Translations under genes and position numbers: made by a program
NCBI GenBank assembly: GCA_029983695.1
Contig: JASBZB010000018.1
Span: 1-64,000 of the forward strand
Direction: 5' to 3'
DNA from: Lutispora sp003527145
Lineage (GTDB): Bacteria > Bacillota > Clostridia > Lutisporales > Lutisporaceae
Length of the DNA: 64,000 nt
Shown here: in pieces, positions 43,501 to 52,606 of the stretch
Position numbering within the stretch: position 1 is the stretch's first letter
Layout of the letters: the number at the start of each line of letters is the position of its first letter
Notes under the pieces: model-generated
The model's database searches: none
Seen by the model: the letters and a program-made list of their open reading frames with translations, nothing else
What the model was told of the DNA's origin: nothing

Positions 43501-43533
43501 AAAGCCCCCCACTTATTTAAAGTGAGGAGCTTT
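43501..43533 (-). terminator. Terminator after the stalk-domain protein gene
   Basis: A stem AAAGCTCCTCACTT/AAGTGGGGGGCTTT lies 18 bp past the stop codon, followed by a short T-run. Confidence 0.6.
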
Positions 43534-43551
43534 GCGACCTATGTGATTATA

Positions 43552-45315
43552 TTATTCCTCGTATACAATAACAGCTTCCTTCGTGCTGTTGATCCAATCC
43601 ACCTTGCAGTTTAGGTTTTCTGCTGCAAATCTAACAGGTACAAAGGTTCTGTTATTTTTGGAGGCAGGTGCGACATCCATTTTCTTGTTTGCTCCGTTTA
43701 CAGTTATGTCTGTTTTGCCCATCCACATAACAACGGTATTTCCTCTTGCCTTGAGGGTTATCTTCTGAGTGCTTCCATCCCATTCTACCGTTCCGCCCAT
43801 AGCTTCAACAACAGCTCTTATTGGTACCATGGTCCTGCCCGCTATTACCAGAGGTGTTGTTCCTCTGCCCGGATCCACTTCTTGATTTATGCCGTCAACA
43901 CTCATATTGGGGCTTTCCAGCTTAAGCATGATGAAATGCTTAAAGCTTCCGGGCTTATAAAGTTGATTACCAGTTTTTATAACAAAAGCAGCAATAGCAT
44001 TACCTAATTTTTCTTCTATCCCTTGAAATGGATTTGCTTCTGCAAGCACCGGCTTTACTGTATAGTAATAAGTTGTATTTGGCTCAACATTTACATCTGC
44101 ATATGAGGTACTTGTTATATAAAAGTCAGTAACAGATATACCCAAGCTGCTTTGAGAAGTTGACCTGTAAAGTCTGTAGCCAAGACCACTTGACGGCTGC
44201 CACATGATACGAGAGCCGGATTCAAAGGCTTCAGCACTGTTACTTCCGGTTGGTGTCGGAGAGGTTGGTGTTGCCGCTTTATTTGTTGGTGCCAGTTTAA
44301 CCTCAGTTATACGTTTGCCGCCTTCCCAATTTCCCCAGCTTCCTTCAGAGCCATAACGCCATTTTCCTGAAAAACCCTTTCCATCCGCAGACATAGTAAA
44401 CTCAATTTCTCCTGAATCGTTTGGCGGTGCGTAGGAAGGAGACTCTGACCAAGTACCGGTAAGAACATTTCCTGAAATAGTACCGTTTATTCTACCTTTA
44501 TCATGAGTATAAGCTCCTGTAACGATTGGGCCATTTTGAGTTAGTATCATTTTACCCCAGTTGGAATCCCATTCACCTTCCCATGAATATTTCCCCAAGT
44601 CTGAGCTTCCTGCAGTTGATGCTGTTACCGTTATAGTAGTAGGATTGCTAATTTGCTTCCATTCGTAAGTGTATCTTACGCCTACTTTACCCGGAGGTCC
44701 TGCATAGGCACCAATATAAAGCGCCCATCTATCACCTGCGGAACCTTTATCTTTGAACTTCAAACTCATATTAGCACTACATGAAGTTTGAGATCGGTCG
44801 TCTTGGCCATATCCTATACCAAACCACCTTGTTTCAGTACCATCTTCATAAATAACCTTAGCTTCAACTCCACTTGCAGTTCCATAACCTAAACCTATTA
44901 GGTCCGCTACATCCAAAGATAAAAACGGGCTTATAGCTACGCCGAAGTTTCCTGTCCTATTGCTAAAAACCTCTTGTTCAAAAGCGATTGATATGGTTTC
45001 ATTAGCTTGGATAATGGTGGGGGGATTGCTCCAGGTATATTTTACATGAAGATTGCCGGGATTGCTTTCATCTTTTGAAGCGTAAGCTCCTAGCCCATAG
45101 GGTATTGTAGTTTGAAGCTCAGCAGTATTCCCCTCTAAGCTTGCAAAATAGCTCCATGGATCTCCCGGTTTAAAATCTTCAGGTATTGGAAATTGATAAG
45201 TATCTACTAATACCCAAGCATAACCGCTTTCATCTGCAGATACATTTATTGCAAATCCATTCACCGCGCTTAGAATGATTGTTAATGCAATAAATAATGA
45301 TAATAATCTTTTCAT
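43552..45315 (-). CDS. Secreted multidomain protein with C-terminal copper-amine-oxidase-N-like (stalk) domain
   Basis: A 587-aa exported protein. It has a signal peptide with a cleavable hydrophobic core (~5-24), a beta-rich N-terminal domain (~30-215), a Gly/Trp-rich barrel-like repeat region with TGTWSES and FSGKWRYG (~235-340), a Ser/Thr/Pro linker, and a fibronectin-III-like segment (~355-430). It ends in two stalk repeats (MVPIRAVVEAMGG and FVPVRFAAENLNC). The stalk domain is common on clostridial cell-surface proteins. The ligand and role are unknown. Confidence 0.8.
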   Translation of the reverse strand: MKRLLSLFIALTIILSAVNGFAINVSADESGYAWVLVDTYQFPIPEDFKPGDPWSYFASLEGNTAELQTTIPYGLGAYASKDESNPGNLHVKYTWSNPPTIIQANETISIAFEQEVFSNRTGNFGVAISPFLSLDVADLIGLGYGTASGVEAKVIYEDGTETRWFGIGYGQDDRSQTSCSANMSLKFKDKGSAGDRWALYIGAYAGPPGKVGVRYTYEWKQISNPTTITVTASTAGSSDLGKYSWEGEWDSNWGKMILTQNGPIVTGAYTHDKGRINGTISGNVLTGTWSESPSYAPPNDSGEIEFTMSADGKGFSGKWRYGSEGSWGNWEGGKRITEVKLAPTNKAATPTSPTPTGSNSAEAFESGSRIMWQPSSGLGYRLYRSTSQSSLGISVTDFYITSTSYADVNVEPNTTYYYTVKPVLAEANPFQGIEEKLGNAIAAFVIKTGNQLYKPGSFKHFIMLKLESPNMSVDGINQEVDPGRGTTPLVIAGRTMVPIRAVVEAMGGTVEWDGSTQKITLKARGNTVVMWMGKTDITVNGANKKMDVAPASKNNRTFVPVRFAAENLNCKVDWINSTKEAVIVYEE

Positions 45316-45446
45316 GCTTTATCTCCCTTCTTAATCTTATATATTGAATAATTGTGCCTAGATTTAAGCTAATAGCCAAGTATGCTGTCAGTCTTAAATA
45401 TAGTTTATACATTTGCAAAAATCGTCACCCAAAATAGGTGATTTAA

Positions 45447-45480
45447 GAAAAAAACCCCTCACCCATTTCGGGTGAGGGGC
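45447..45480 (-). terminator. Terminator after the LuxR-type gene
   Basis: A 10-bp perfect stem, CCCCTCACCC/GGGTGAGGGG, with a T-run on the minus strand, 12 bp after the stop. Confidence 0.88.
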
Positions 45481-45491
45481 TACTATATGCT

Positions 45492-46919
45492 CTAATTCTC
45501 CTTTTCCATCAATAAGTTAATAAGCTCCACTTTACTTTGAACATTGAATTTTGAATATATATTTTTTATATGGGTTTTAACAGTATTTTCACTGAGGTAA
45601 ACTTCATTGGCTATCATCTTATAGGTCCGGCCTTTTAGAAGCAAAGCCGTAATCTCACTTTCCCTTTCAGTCAAATTACCAATCATCGAAAAGCTCTCAA
45701 TAGTATCTTTTTGTTTGGAGGGCGCCATTTCATACAGTGTCATTAAGAAAACATGATTCTTCAGCAGCATTGAAAGATGCTTGTGAAGCAGCGGAAGCAT
45801 TATGAGAGTAATGAGAACTACAGACAATGCCAGCATTGATGAGTTATAATATATAGTATCTGAAGAAGCAATACTATTTCCCAGCATACCGCCTATAAAT
45901 ATGCCCAGTACATTTGCAGAAAGTCCTATCCCAAGAATTTTAGCAGGATTATCATGGTAATCTAACATTTCACCCAATATGCTCCACCAAAAAAGGTCAT
46001 ATATGCCGCAGGCCCCCAGCATTAGAGTATTTATGATCAGATAACTCAAAACAGATCGATCCAATAGTATAAATGCTATAAAGGAAAAACCTATCATAGC
46101 TATTGCTACATAAAGTATATAATTCCTATTAGTTTTTTCCCGAAGGTTCTTTATAATATAAAGAGCAATAATATAAGGTACAGCCCAATACCAGCTTACA
46201 AGCAGCTTATGATGTGCAAATGCAGGGTTAACGACCTGATACATCAAGCCGGAGTTTATTGTGATTATTACAATAAAAAAGCATAAAAAACAAAAAGGCT
46301 TTGCTGGACTGACAGATATTGTTATCCCATCTATGTAGTTTTCATCACTTGTCTTGACATCCCCCGGCATTCTGACCATAAAGAAAAGCGATCCAATGAG
46401 CATAATAATCGATAACGCCAATCCTGCATATGGACTTATATTTATTGCCGTCGCATTTATAATAACCATCAATATATTAGAGTAAATAAGTAAATCTGCA
46501 GCAGTTTTAATCCTATTATTAGAGGGTGTGTAAATTTTAAAGTAAAAACCCCAGGCTGCAATACAGACTCCTGTCATAAAAGAACATGAAATAATAGAAA
46601 TATGCCAGATTATTGACGGTGTAAAAAAAAATGGAATACTGCCTGCGATGCAAATAATAATAGAAAAAATCATAACGCGCTTTACCGTCTTCATGGTCTT
46701 AATGAAAAATCCGCAGGAAATCAAACCACAGAAATGTGCGGCTATTGCCCCAAAAACCATTGATTGAGCTTCTATACCGAATCTCTCGGTAAGAGCATAC
46801 AAAACCTGGCCTTCAAAAGGAAAAGCCAGCAACCATGAAAAGAACAGCGAAAATACAACGATTGATAATATCTTTTCATCAATATTTGATATTTTTTTAG
46901 TTATTCTCTTCTTTGACAA
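45492..46919 (-). CDS. Membrane-embedded LuxR-type regulator with MFS-like sensor
   Basis: A 475-aa protein. About 12 transmembrane helices, MFS-like, span residues ~18-395, followed by a LuxR/GerE helix-turn-helix at the C-terminus (LTERESEITALLLKGRTYKMIANEVYL, then NTVKTHIKNIYSKF). It presumably senses a small molecule in the membrane and binds DNA from there. Such fusions are known in anaerobes but rarely characterised. Single gene with its own terminator. Confidence 0.85.
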   Translation of the reverse strand: MSKKRITKKISNIDEKILSIVVFSLFFSWLLAFPFEGQVLYALTERFGIEAQSMVFGAIAAHFCGLISCGFFIKTMKTVKRVMIFSIIICIAGSIPFFFTPSIIWHISIISCSFMTGVCIAAWGFYFKIYTPSNNRIKTAADLLIYSNILMVIINATAINISPYAGLALSIIMLIGSLFFMVRMPGDVKTSDENYIDGITISVSPAKPFCFLCFFIVIITINSGLMYQVVNPAFAHHKLLVSWYWAVPYIIALYIIKNLREKTNRNYILYVAIAMIGFSFIAFILLDRSVLSYLIINTLMLGACGIYDLFWWSILGEMLDYHDNPAKILGIGLSANVLGIFIGGMLGNSIASSDTIYYNSSMLALSVVLITLIMLPLLHKHLSMLLKNHVFLMTLYEMAPSKQKDTIESFSMIGNLTERESEITALLLKGRTYKMIANEVYLSENTVKTHIKNIYSKFNVQSKVELINLLMEKEN

Positions 46920-47008
46920 ATATATCCCCCCGCAAAATGACTTATAGCAGTCATTATAATTAATTATAATTGCTTATAAAAGATATTCCAAGCTATATAA
47001 ATTAATTT

Positions 47009-47034
47009 TTAAAAACCGGGGAGAATCCCCGGCT
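47009..47034 (-). terminator. Terminator after the helical-repeat protein gene
   Basis: A stem CCGGGG/CCCCGG with an ATT loop region, followed on the minus strand by TTTTTAAAAATT, 4 bp past the stop. Confidence 0.8.
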
Positions 47035-47037
47035 GAT

Positions 47038-47730
47038 CTACTGCTTATTTTTGTTGTATTTATTATGCTGAGGCATTATCTTCCTTATTTCCTCAGCTTG
47101 CTCTTTAGTTATTATCTTATCATCAACCATTTTTTGAACCACATCTTTGCGTGACTTTTTATAATTCTGGAAGAATTCCTTTTTCTGCTCTTCAGTCATA
47201 CCCTTAAGCTGCTCAAACATTTTTCTGCGCCCTTCTCTTTCAATCTTCAAATAGTCCTTTATTTTTTCAACATCCCTTGATTTAATTATTCCCTTCTCGA
47301 CTAAGCCGTCTAAGTCCTTTGATATCTTTTCCTCATGAATCTGGCTCCGCTTTTCCCTTATTTTATCGGCTTCGGCATCTGTTATGATTCCTTCTTTTTT
47401 CAGTTCCTCCAGCAGGCCCATTCTCTTAGATTTTATCCGAGCTTTTCTTTGCTCAATATATTGCATTATTTTATCTGCTTTTTCACGGGTTATGGTCCTT
47501 TCTTCCACTAAACTGTCTAAAGCTGCTTTTATACCTTCTCCATTTCCTTTATATGCGATTTTGAACTGAGGACCGGCTTTATAATCGGCAGATATACCAT
47601 ATTTTATATTTCCATGCTTTTCCGAAGCCTCGTTGGCATGTCCTCCAAAGGCCGAAGCTCCCATAGGAAACAACAAAGCTGCAGTCAGCAATCCGATGAT
47701 CAATTTGTTGCCGCTTGGATTTTTATCCAT
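47038..47730 (-). CDS. Exported charged helical-repeat protein (DUF2680-like)
   Basis: A 230-aa protein with a signal-like N-terminus ending GASAFG. The mature chain is very rich in Lys/Glu and has four copies of a helix-turn-helix-like unit of the form LxxLVEEGxITxxxADKI (near residues 70, 105, 138 and 208). This matches DUF2680-type repeats. It has no catalytic motif. It may be a cell-envelope or spore-associated protein. Confidence 0.7.
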   Translation of the reverse strand: MDKNPSGNKLIIGLLTAALLFPMGASAFGGHANEASEKHGNIKYGISADYKAGPQFKIAYKGNGEGIKAALDSLVEERTITREKADKIMQYIEQRKARIKSKRMGLLEELKKEGIITDAEADKIREKRSQIHEEKISKDLDGLVEKGIIKSRDVEKIKDYLKIEREGRRKMFEQLKGMTEEQKKEFFQNYKKSRKDVVQKMVDDKIITKEQAEEIRKIMPQHNKYNKNKQ

Positions 47731-47911
47731 TTCATATCTCCTTTCTTCATATGATTGTCATTGAATCTGACAAATATATTATTTGCTTTTTGGCTCATTA
47801 TCTTGTGATGAATGATATGGATATTTTATTATTGACAAAACATTGGTTCAAATGGTTCGCCAGGGAAAATATGCAAACAAAAAATTTGCTGCAAGTGCCT
47901 AAAAAAGGCGC

Positions 47912-47956
47912 AAAAAAAAATGGCGGGGGTTAAAATATTACCCCTCACCATTTTTT
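47912..47956 (-). terminator. Terminator of the liv operon
   Basis: A stem AAATGGTGAGGGGTAA/TTAACCCCCGCCATTT with nine T on the minus strand, just past livF. Confidence 0.88.
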
Positions 47957-47960
47957 ATTC

Positions 47961-48671
47961 CTATTGTACTTTGGCTCCCAGATAGGCCTCCCGTACTGCC
48001 GGGTTGTCAGCAATATACTTTGCAGAGCCTTCCATCTTGATCCTGCCCTGCTCCAGTATATATGCCCTGTCAGCTATAGACAAAGCCTTATAGGCATTTT
48101 GCTCAACTAATAATATGGTTTTATCCATTTTCCTTATGTCTATTATTATATCGAATACCGTCTGTACCAATAGCGGTGCCAATCCAAGGGACGGCTCATC
48201 CAGAAGCATTATTTCAGGATCGCTCATAAGGCCTCTGCCCATAGCAAGCATCTGCTGCTCTCCCCCGCTCAAGGTTCCGGCTATCTGCTTCTCTCTTTCC
48301 TTCAATCTCGGAAAGAGCTCATATACCTTCTCAAGATCTTCTTTTATCTTGTTCTTATCCTTCCTCAAGTATGCTCCAAGCATAATATTATCCTCGACAG
48401 TGAGGTTTGCAAAAACCAGTCTCCCCTCAGGCACCTGGCATATTCCCAGCTTCACTACCTTATTAGGATTTACCGGCAGCTTTTCGCCTTTATATTCTAT
48501 AACTCCCTGCTTATATTTCAAAAAGCCGGATATTGCATTGAGCAGCGTTGATTTGCCTGCCCCGTTTGAACCGATTATAGTCACTATCTCGCCCTTATTT
48601 ATATCCAAGCTGACACCCTTTAGTGCGTGAATGCCGCCATAAAATACATTTAAATCTTGAACCTTTAACAT
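47961..48671 (-). CDS. livF: LivF, branched-chain amino acid ABC transporter ATPase
   Basis: A 236-aa ATPase with Walker A GSNGAGKST, signature LSGGEQQ and Walker B IMLLDEPSLGLAP. It is one of two ATPases of a hydrophobic amino-acid importer and the last gene of livKHMGF. It begins 3 bp after livG. Confidence 0.95.
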   Translation of the reverse strand: MLKVQDLNVFYGGIHALKGVSLDINKGEIVTIIGSNGAGKSTLLNAISGFLKYKQGVIEYKGEKLPVNPNKVVKLGICQVPEGRLVFANLTVEDNIMLGAYLRKDKNKIKEDLEKVYELFPRLKEREKQIAGTLSGGEQQMLAMGRGLMSDPEIMLLDEPSLGLAPLLVQTVFDIIIDIRKMDKTILLVEQNAYKALSIADRAYILEQGRIKMEGSAKYIADNPAVREAYLGAKVQ

Positions 48672-48674
48672 TCT

Positions 48675-49439
48675 CTACCCCTCCACTCCCAAATATGCTT
48701 CAACTACCTTAGGATTATTCTGAATATCCTGAGGGGTTCCTTCTGCCAGCTTGCATCCGAAATTGAGAACCATGATCTTTTCACATATTCCCATCACCAG
48801 ATCCATATGATGATCGATTATTAAAACGCTCAAATCAAACTTGGGGCGCATCTCGGAAATCAGGCTCATAAGCTGAGCCGTTTCATCCGGATTCATACCT
48901 GCCGCCGGTTCATCAAGGAGCAAAAGCTCAGGGTTCAATGCCAGAGCTCTGGCAATTTCCAGCCTTCGCTGCAGTCCATAGGGCAAGTTGTTAGCAATCA
49001 GATCCTTCCTGTCCTGAAGCCCCATTATTTCCAATAGATTATCTGCTTTCTGCTTCAGCTCCCTTTCTTCTTTTCTGCACTTGGGGAGGCGTAGCACGGA
49101 TTCCAAAATATTATAGCTGCCGTTGCTATGACAGGCTATCAAAACATTTTCATATACGGTGAGCTTCTTAAAAAGCCTTATATTTTGAAAGGTTCTCGTG
49201 ATCCCCTGACCTGCGATGAAATAGGGCTCCTTGTCGGTGATGTCCCTATCCTTAAACATTATCTTACCTTCTGAAACCTTGTAGACACCTGTTATAAGAT
49301 TGAATATGGTGGTCTTGCCTGCACCGTTAGGGCCGATGAGCCCGCTTATTTTACCTTTCGGGACTTCAAAATCAACATTGCCTACAGCAGTAAGTCCTCC
49401 AAAGGTCTTTGTCAGATTCTGCAGTTCAAGAATATTCAT
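48675..49439 (-). CDS. livG: LivG, branched-chain amino acid ABC transporter ATPase
   Basis: A 254-aa ATPase with Walker A GPNGAGKTT, NNLPYGLQRRLEIARAL in the signature region and LLLDEPAAGMNP. It overlaps livM by 4 bp (ATGA). Confidence 0.95.
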   Translation of the reverse strand: MNILELQNLTKTFGGLTAVGNVDFEVPKGKISGLIGPNGAGKTTIFNLITGVYKVSEGKIMFKDRDITDKEPYFIAGQGITRTFQNIRLFKKLTVYENVLIACHSNGSYNILESVLRLPKCRKEERELKQKADNLLEIMGLQDRKDLIANNLPYGLQRRLEIARALALNPELLLLDEPAAGMNPDETAQLMSLISEMRPKFDLSVLIIDHHMDLVMGICEKIMVLNFGCKLAEGTPQDIQNNPKVVEAYLGVEG

Positions 49440-50338
49440 AGTGACTTTCCTCCTTCCATCTGACTTGGAAGGTCTTCCTTCTTATTCTTCAATCTTGTAA
49501 AAAGCCGCTTCATGCTTGATGGGGTAAATTCATATCCGCCCATAAGACCTTCTGGCCTCGATATCATTATTATGATAACTGACAATCCGTATATTACCAA
49601 ACGCCAATTGGAGAAGCTTCTCAATATCTCCGGCAGAGACGTGAGCACCAAAGCCCCCAGCACGCTTCCGGATATGCTTCCCAAGCCTCCGAATATAACG
49701 ATTATTGTCAACTCTGTAGATTTAACAAGGCTGAACATTTTAGGCTGGAGAAAGGTCATATAGTGGGCCATAAGGCCTCCCGCTATCCCCGCATAGGCTG
49801 CGCTTATCATCAAGGATATGAGCTTATACTTAAATACATTTATTCCTACTATTTGAGATGCAAGCTCTTCCTCCCTGACAGCTATCATATTCCTTCCATG
49901 CCTTGATCTTATTAAATTAGCCAGAATTATAACAGCTACCACATTTATTATTAAAACATTTGTCAGGTTTGTATAATTAGGTATTCCGGGCCAGCCCCTT
50001 GCTCCTCCAAAATACTGGACGTTGTCCAGAACAAGCCTTATCGCCTCGCCAAAGCCTAACGTAGCAATACAGAAATAATCTCCTTTAAGATTCAATGTAA
50101 GCATGCCGATTATCGCACTGACCAAGGCTGCTGCCAAAGCTCCCACAAGCAATGCGGGTATAAAGTGCCAGCCGTACTTTACGGTCATCATGGCCGCGGC
50201 ATAGCCCCCTATGGCCATAAAGCCTGCATGGCCGAAGGAAAATAATCCTGTAAAGCCGGTGAGCAAAGACAGGCCGAGGACTGACATAAGATTGATGCCT
50301 GCCAGCAGCAATATGCCCTGAATATAATATAGATCCAT
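49436..50338 (-). CDS. livM: LivM, branched-chain amino acid ABC permease
   Basis: A 300-aa polytopic permease with the LivM hallmarks GLFSFGHAGFMAIGGYAAA, ARGWPGIP and VFGGLGSISGSVLGA. It forms the membrane channel with LivH. Confidence 0.95.
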   Translation of the reverse strand: MDLYYIQGILLLAGINLMSVLGLSLLTGFTGLFSFGHAGFMAIGGYAAAMMTVKYGWHFIPALLVGALAAALVSAIIGMLTLNLKGDYFCIATLGFGEAIRLVLDNVQYFGGARGWPGIPNYTNLTNVLIINVVAVIILANLIRSRHGRNMIAVREEELASQIVGINVFKYKLISLMISAAYAGIAGGLMAHYMTFLQPKMFSLVKSTELTIIVIFGGLGSISGSVLGALVLTSLPEILRSFSNWRLVIYGLSVIIIMISRPEGLMGGYEFTPSSMKRLFTRLKNKKEDLPSQMEGGKSL

Positions 50339-50353
50339 AGTATTGCCTCCCTC

Positions 50354-51235
50354 CTAAGCCTTATCTTCCGTTACTTTGCCCATCAAGCCTCTGGGTCTGA
50401 ATACCAATATAGCGATGAGCAAGACAAAAGCAATGAGATCTCTATAATTGGAGGAGAAGTACCCGGAGGTCATGGTCTCTATTATGCCCAGCAATATGGA
50501 GCCGATAACCGCTCCCGGAAGGCTTCCCAGGCCTCCGAATACTGCAGCTATAAATGATTTATTGGTTATTATCCCTATTTGGGGATAAACGGTATATTTC
50601 ATTCCGAACAGCACGCCTGCAATGCCTGCAAAAAATCCGCCAAGGGCAAATACAACTATTATTACAAGGTCGGTATTGATTCCCATCAACGCACTGGCCT
50701 TTACACTATAGGAGGTAGCTTGTATAGCTTTTCCCATCTTTGTAAAATCAATAAAAAATACCAATAGCGCCAAGCAAATAGCAGAGATGATAAACATAGC
50801 CAAATCCAGTCTGCCCAGTGTCACACTGCCCAATTGAATAGGAGTCCTGGATAAAATCTCGGGATAGCTTTTGAATGTAGGCCCTATTGTTGCTATTACG
50901 ATATTTTCGAGAAATATTGAAGCGCCCATGGCAGATATTATAAAGTACAAAAATGGAGCTCTTCTTTCCCTCAAAGGCTTATAGGCTCCTCTTTCAATCA
51001 CTACTGCAAGGACACAAGTGGTCAATGCAGCTGCAATAAAAGCCGCAAAAAAGGGTAAGCCCAGCTTGGTAAGATAATAATATCCAAAATATGCCCCCAG
51101 CATTATTACACCGCCATGGGCAAAATTACTGAAATTCATTATGCTGTAAACCAGTGAATATCCTACGGCCATAAGCGCATAAACACTGCCTATGGACAGG
51201 CCGTTGATAAGCTGCTGTAAAAAAAACTGTGACAT
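50354..51235 (-). CDS. livH: LivH, branched-chain amino acid ABC permease
   Basis: A 293-aa permease with about 8 helices. It shows LINGLSIGSVYALMAVGYSLVY, NFAHGGVIMLGAY and VFGGLGSLPGAVIGS. It is separated from the binding-protein gene livK by a 95-bp gap that carries an inverted-repeat element. Confidence 0.95.
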   Translation of the reverse strand: MSQFFLQQLINGLSIGSVYALMAVGYSLVYSIMNFSNFAHGGVIMLGAYFGYYYLTKLGLPFFAAFIAAALTTCVLAVVIERGAYKPLRERRAPFLYFIISAMGASIFLENIVIATIGPTFKSYPEILSRTPIQLGSVTLGRLDLAMFIISAICLALLVFFIDFTKMGKAIQATSYSVKASALMGINTDLVIIVVFALGGFFAGIAGVLFGMKYTVYPQIGIITNKSFIAAVFGGLGSLPGAVIGSILLGIIETMTSGYFSSNYRDLIAFVLLIAILVFRPRGLMGKVTEDKA

Positions 51236-51260
51236 CCCTTCACCCCTAACTGTTAAAATA

Positions 51261-51307
51261 GAGGCTGTTGCAAAATTCCAATGTTGAACGCGTTATGCAA
51301 CAGCCCC
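51261..51307. repeat. GAGGCTGTTGCA inverted-repeat element, short form
   Basis: GAGGCTGTTGCA and TGCAACAGCCCC lie 23 bp apart, between livK and livH. The same termini bound a longer element between pstS and pstC (57799-57930). Confidence 0.75.
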
Positions 51308-51330
51308 AGCCTATTCATACTGTTGATAGA

Positions 51331-52503
51331 TTATTTAGCAGAGTATTTCTGCTGGAATACGTATTTGTCTCCTTCGATTTTAACGATAGCAGCATCCTTG
51401 CCCTCAGGATTATGAGTCTCCTTGCTTATATTGATCTGCCCTGTAACACCCTTAACCTTTGTGGTTTCCAGAGCCTCGGTTATCTTAACAGAATCTGCTG
51501 ATCCGGCCCTCTCTATTGCGTCTGCCAATACAAGTACTGCATCATGAACCAAGTAGCCGTTTAATTCTAATTCTTTGTTATATTTTGTTTTGTATCTGCT
51601 CTTGAGATCCTGAACTTCCGGATCATCATAGTCTACGTGATTTACGATAAAGGTGCCCTGAACTGCATCCTTAGCCATTGTGAACAGCTGCTCGGAAGGC
51701 AGTCCGTCTCCGCCCATCAGCGGTATGGTTATTCCTAATTCCCTTGCTTGATTCGCGATTAATGCTGCTTCTTTAAAGAATATAGGCAGGAATAAAACCT
51801 CCGGATTTGCTTCTTTTATTTTGCTGAGCTGTGGTCTGAAATCGACATCACCGAATTTGAAAGCTTCCTTGGCAACTACGGTGCCGCCCTTGGAAACGAA
51901 GAATTCTTCAAAGAATTGAGTTAAGCCTTGTGAATAATCATCAGCTACGTCATAGAGTATAGCAGCTTTCTTAAAGCCCAATACATCGTAGGCATAGCCT
52001 GCTGCAACTGCACCTTGATAGGGATCTATAAAGCATACTCTGAAGTTGTAAGGTTTAACCTTGCCATCCAGCACAGTAACCTTGGGATTTGTAGCAACAG
52101 TGGCTATATCCGGCACCTTGGCCTGCTCCAATACCGGAGCTATAGGAATAGCATTGCCGCTTGCATTTGGCCCTAATATTGCAACGACTTTATCCTGCCC
52201 GGTAAGCCTCTTAGCTACGTTTACCGCTTCCTGCGGGTCTCCCTTGGTATCATAGCCTATTACTTCAAGCTTTTTGCCCAAAAGGCCGCCTTTGGCGTTT
52301 ATTTCTTCAAAGAGCATCTTTACCGTGTCAAGCTCACACTGTCCCCATACTGCCTGGTCCCCTGTCAATGAACCCATCCAGCCGACTTTTATGATCTCTT
52401 CTGCCGGAGCAGCAGTCTCTGTCTGCGGCTTTGAACAACCTGTGAAAGCCATTGTCAGAATCATTAAGCTCACTAATAATAATGCAAGAGTCCTTTTATA
52501 CAT
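51331..52503 (-). CDS. livK: LivK-type amino acid-binding lipoprotein
   Basis: A 390-aa periplasmic-binding-type lipoprotein with lipobox FTGC (Cys23). The mature part has the Leu/Ile/Val-binding protein fold (IKVGWMGSLTGDQAVWG, then AILGPNASGNAIPIAP). It is first in the liv operon, with AGGAGGGG before the ATG. The specificity (branched-chain, aromatic or amide) cannot be told from sequence. Confidence 0.92.
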   Translation of the reverse strand: MYKRTLALLLVSLMILTMAFTGCSKPQTETAAPAEEIIKVGWMGSLTGDQAVWGQCELDTVKMLFEEINAKGGLLGKKLEVIGYDTKGDPQEAVNVAKRLTGQDKVVAILGPNASGNAIPIAPVLEQAKVPDIATVATNPKVTVLDGKVKPYNFRVCFIDPYQGAVAAGYAYDVLGFKKAAILYDVADDYSQGLTQFFEEFFVSKGGTVVAKEAFKFGDVDFRPQLSKIKEANPEVLFLPIFFKEAALIANQARELGITIPLMGGDGLPSEQLFTMAKDAVQGTFIVNHVDYDDPEVQDLKSRYKTKYNKELELNGYLVHDAVLVLADAIERAGSADSVKITEALETTKVKGVTGQINISKETHNPEGKDAAIVKIEGDKYVFQQKYSAK

Positions 52504-52561
52504 CCTTACCCCTCCTTATATTAAGCAAAGCTTTTAAGCTTTTACTTAATATAAGATTGAA

Positions 52562-52601
52562 TATTCAAAAATATTCAAAAATACTCATGATTGTTCAAAA
52601 T
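52562..52601. promoter_or_regulatory. Phased 10-bp direct repeats upstream of livK, candidate GlnL-type operator
   Basis: Four consecutive decamers read TATTCAAAAA, TATTCAAAAA, TACTCATGAT and TGTTCAAAAT. On the coding strand of livK two of them give TTTTGA-N4-TTTTGA, close to the TTTTGT-N4-TTTTGT direct repeat described for Bacillus subtilis GlnL. They lie between the GlnL-like regulator gene and livK. Confidence 0.55.
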
Positions 52602-52606
52602 GTTTT

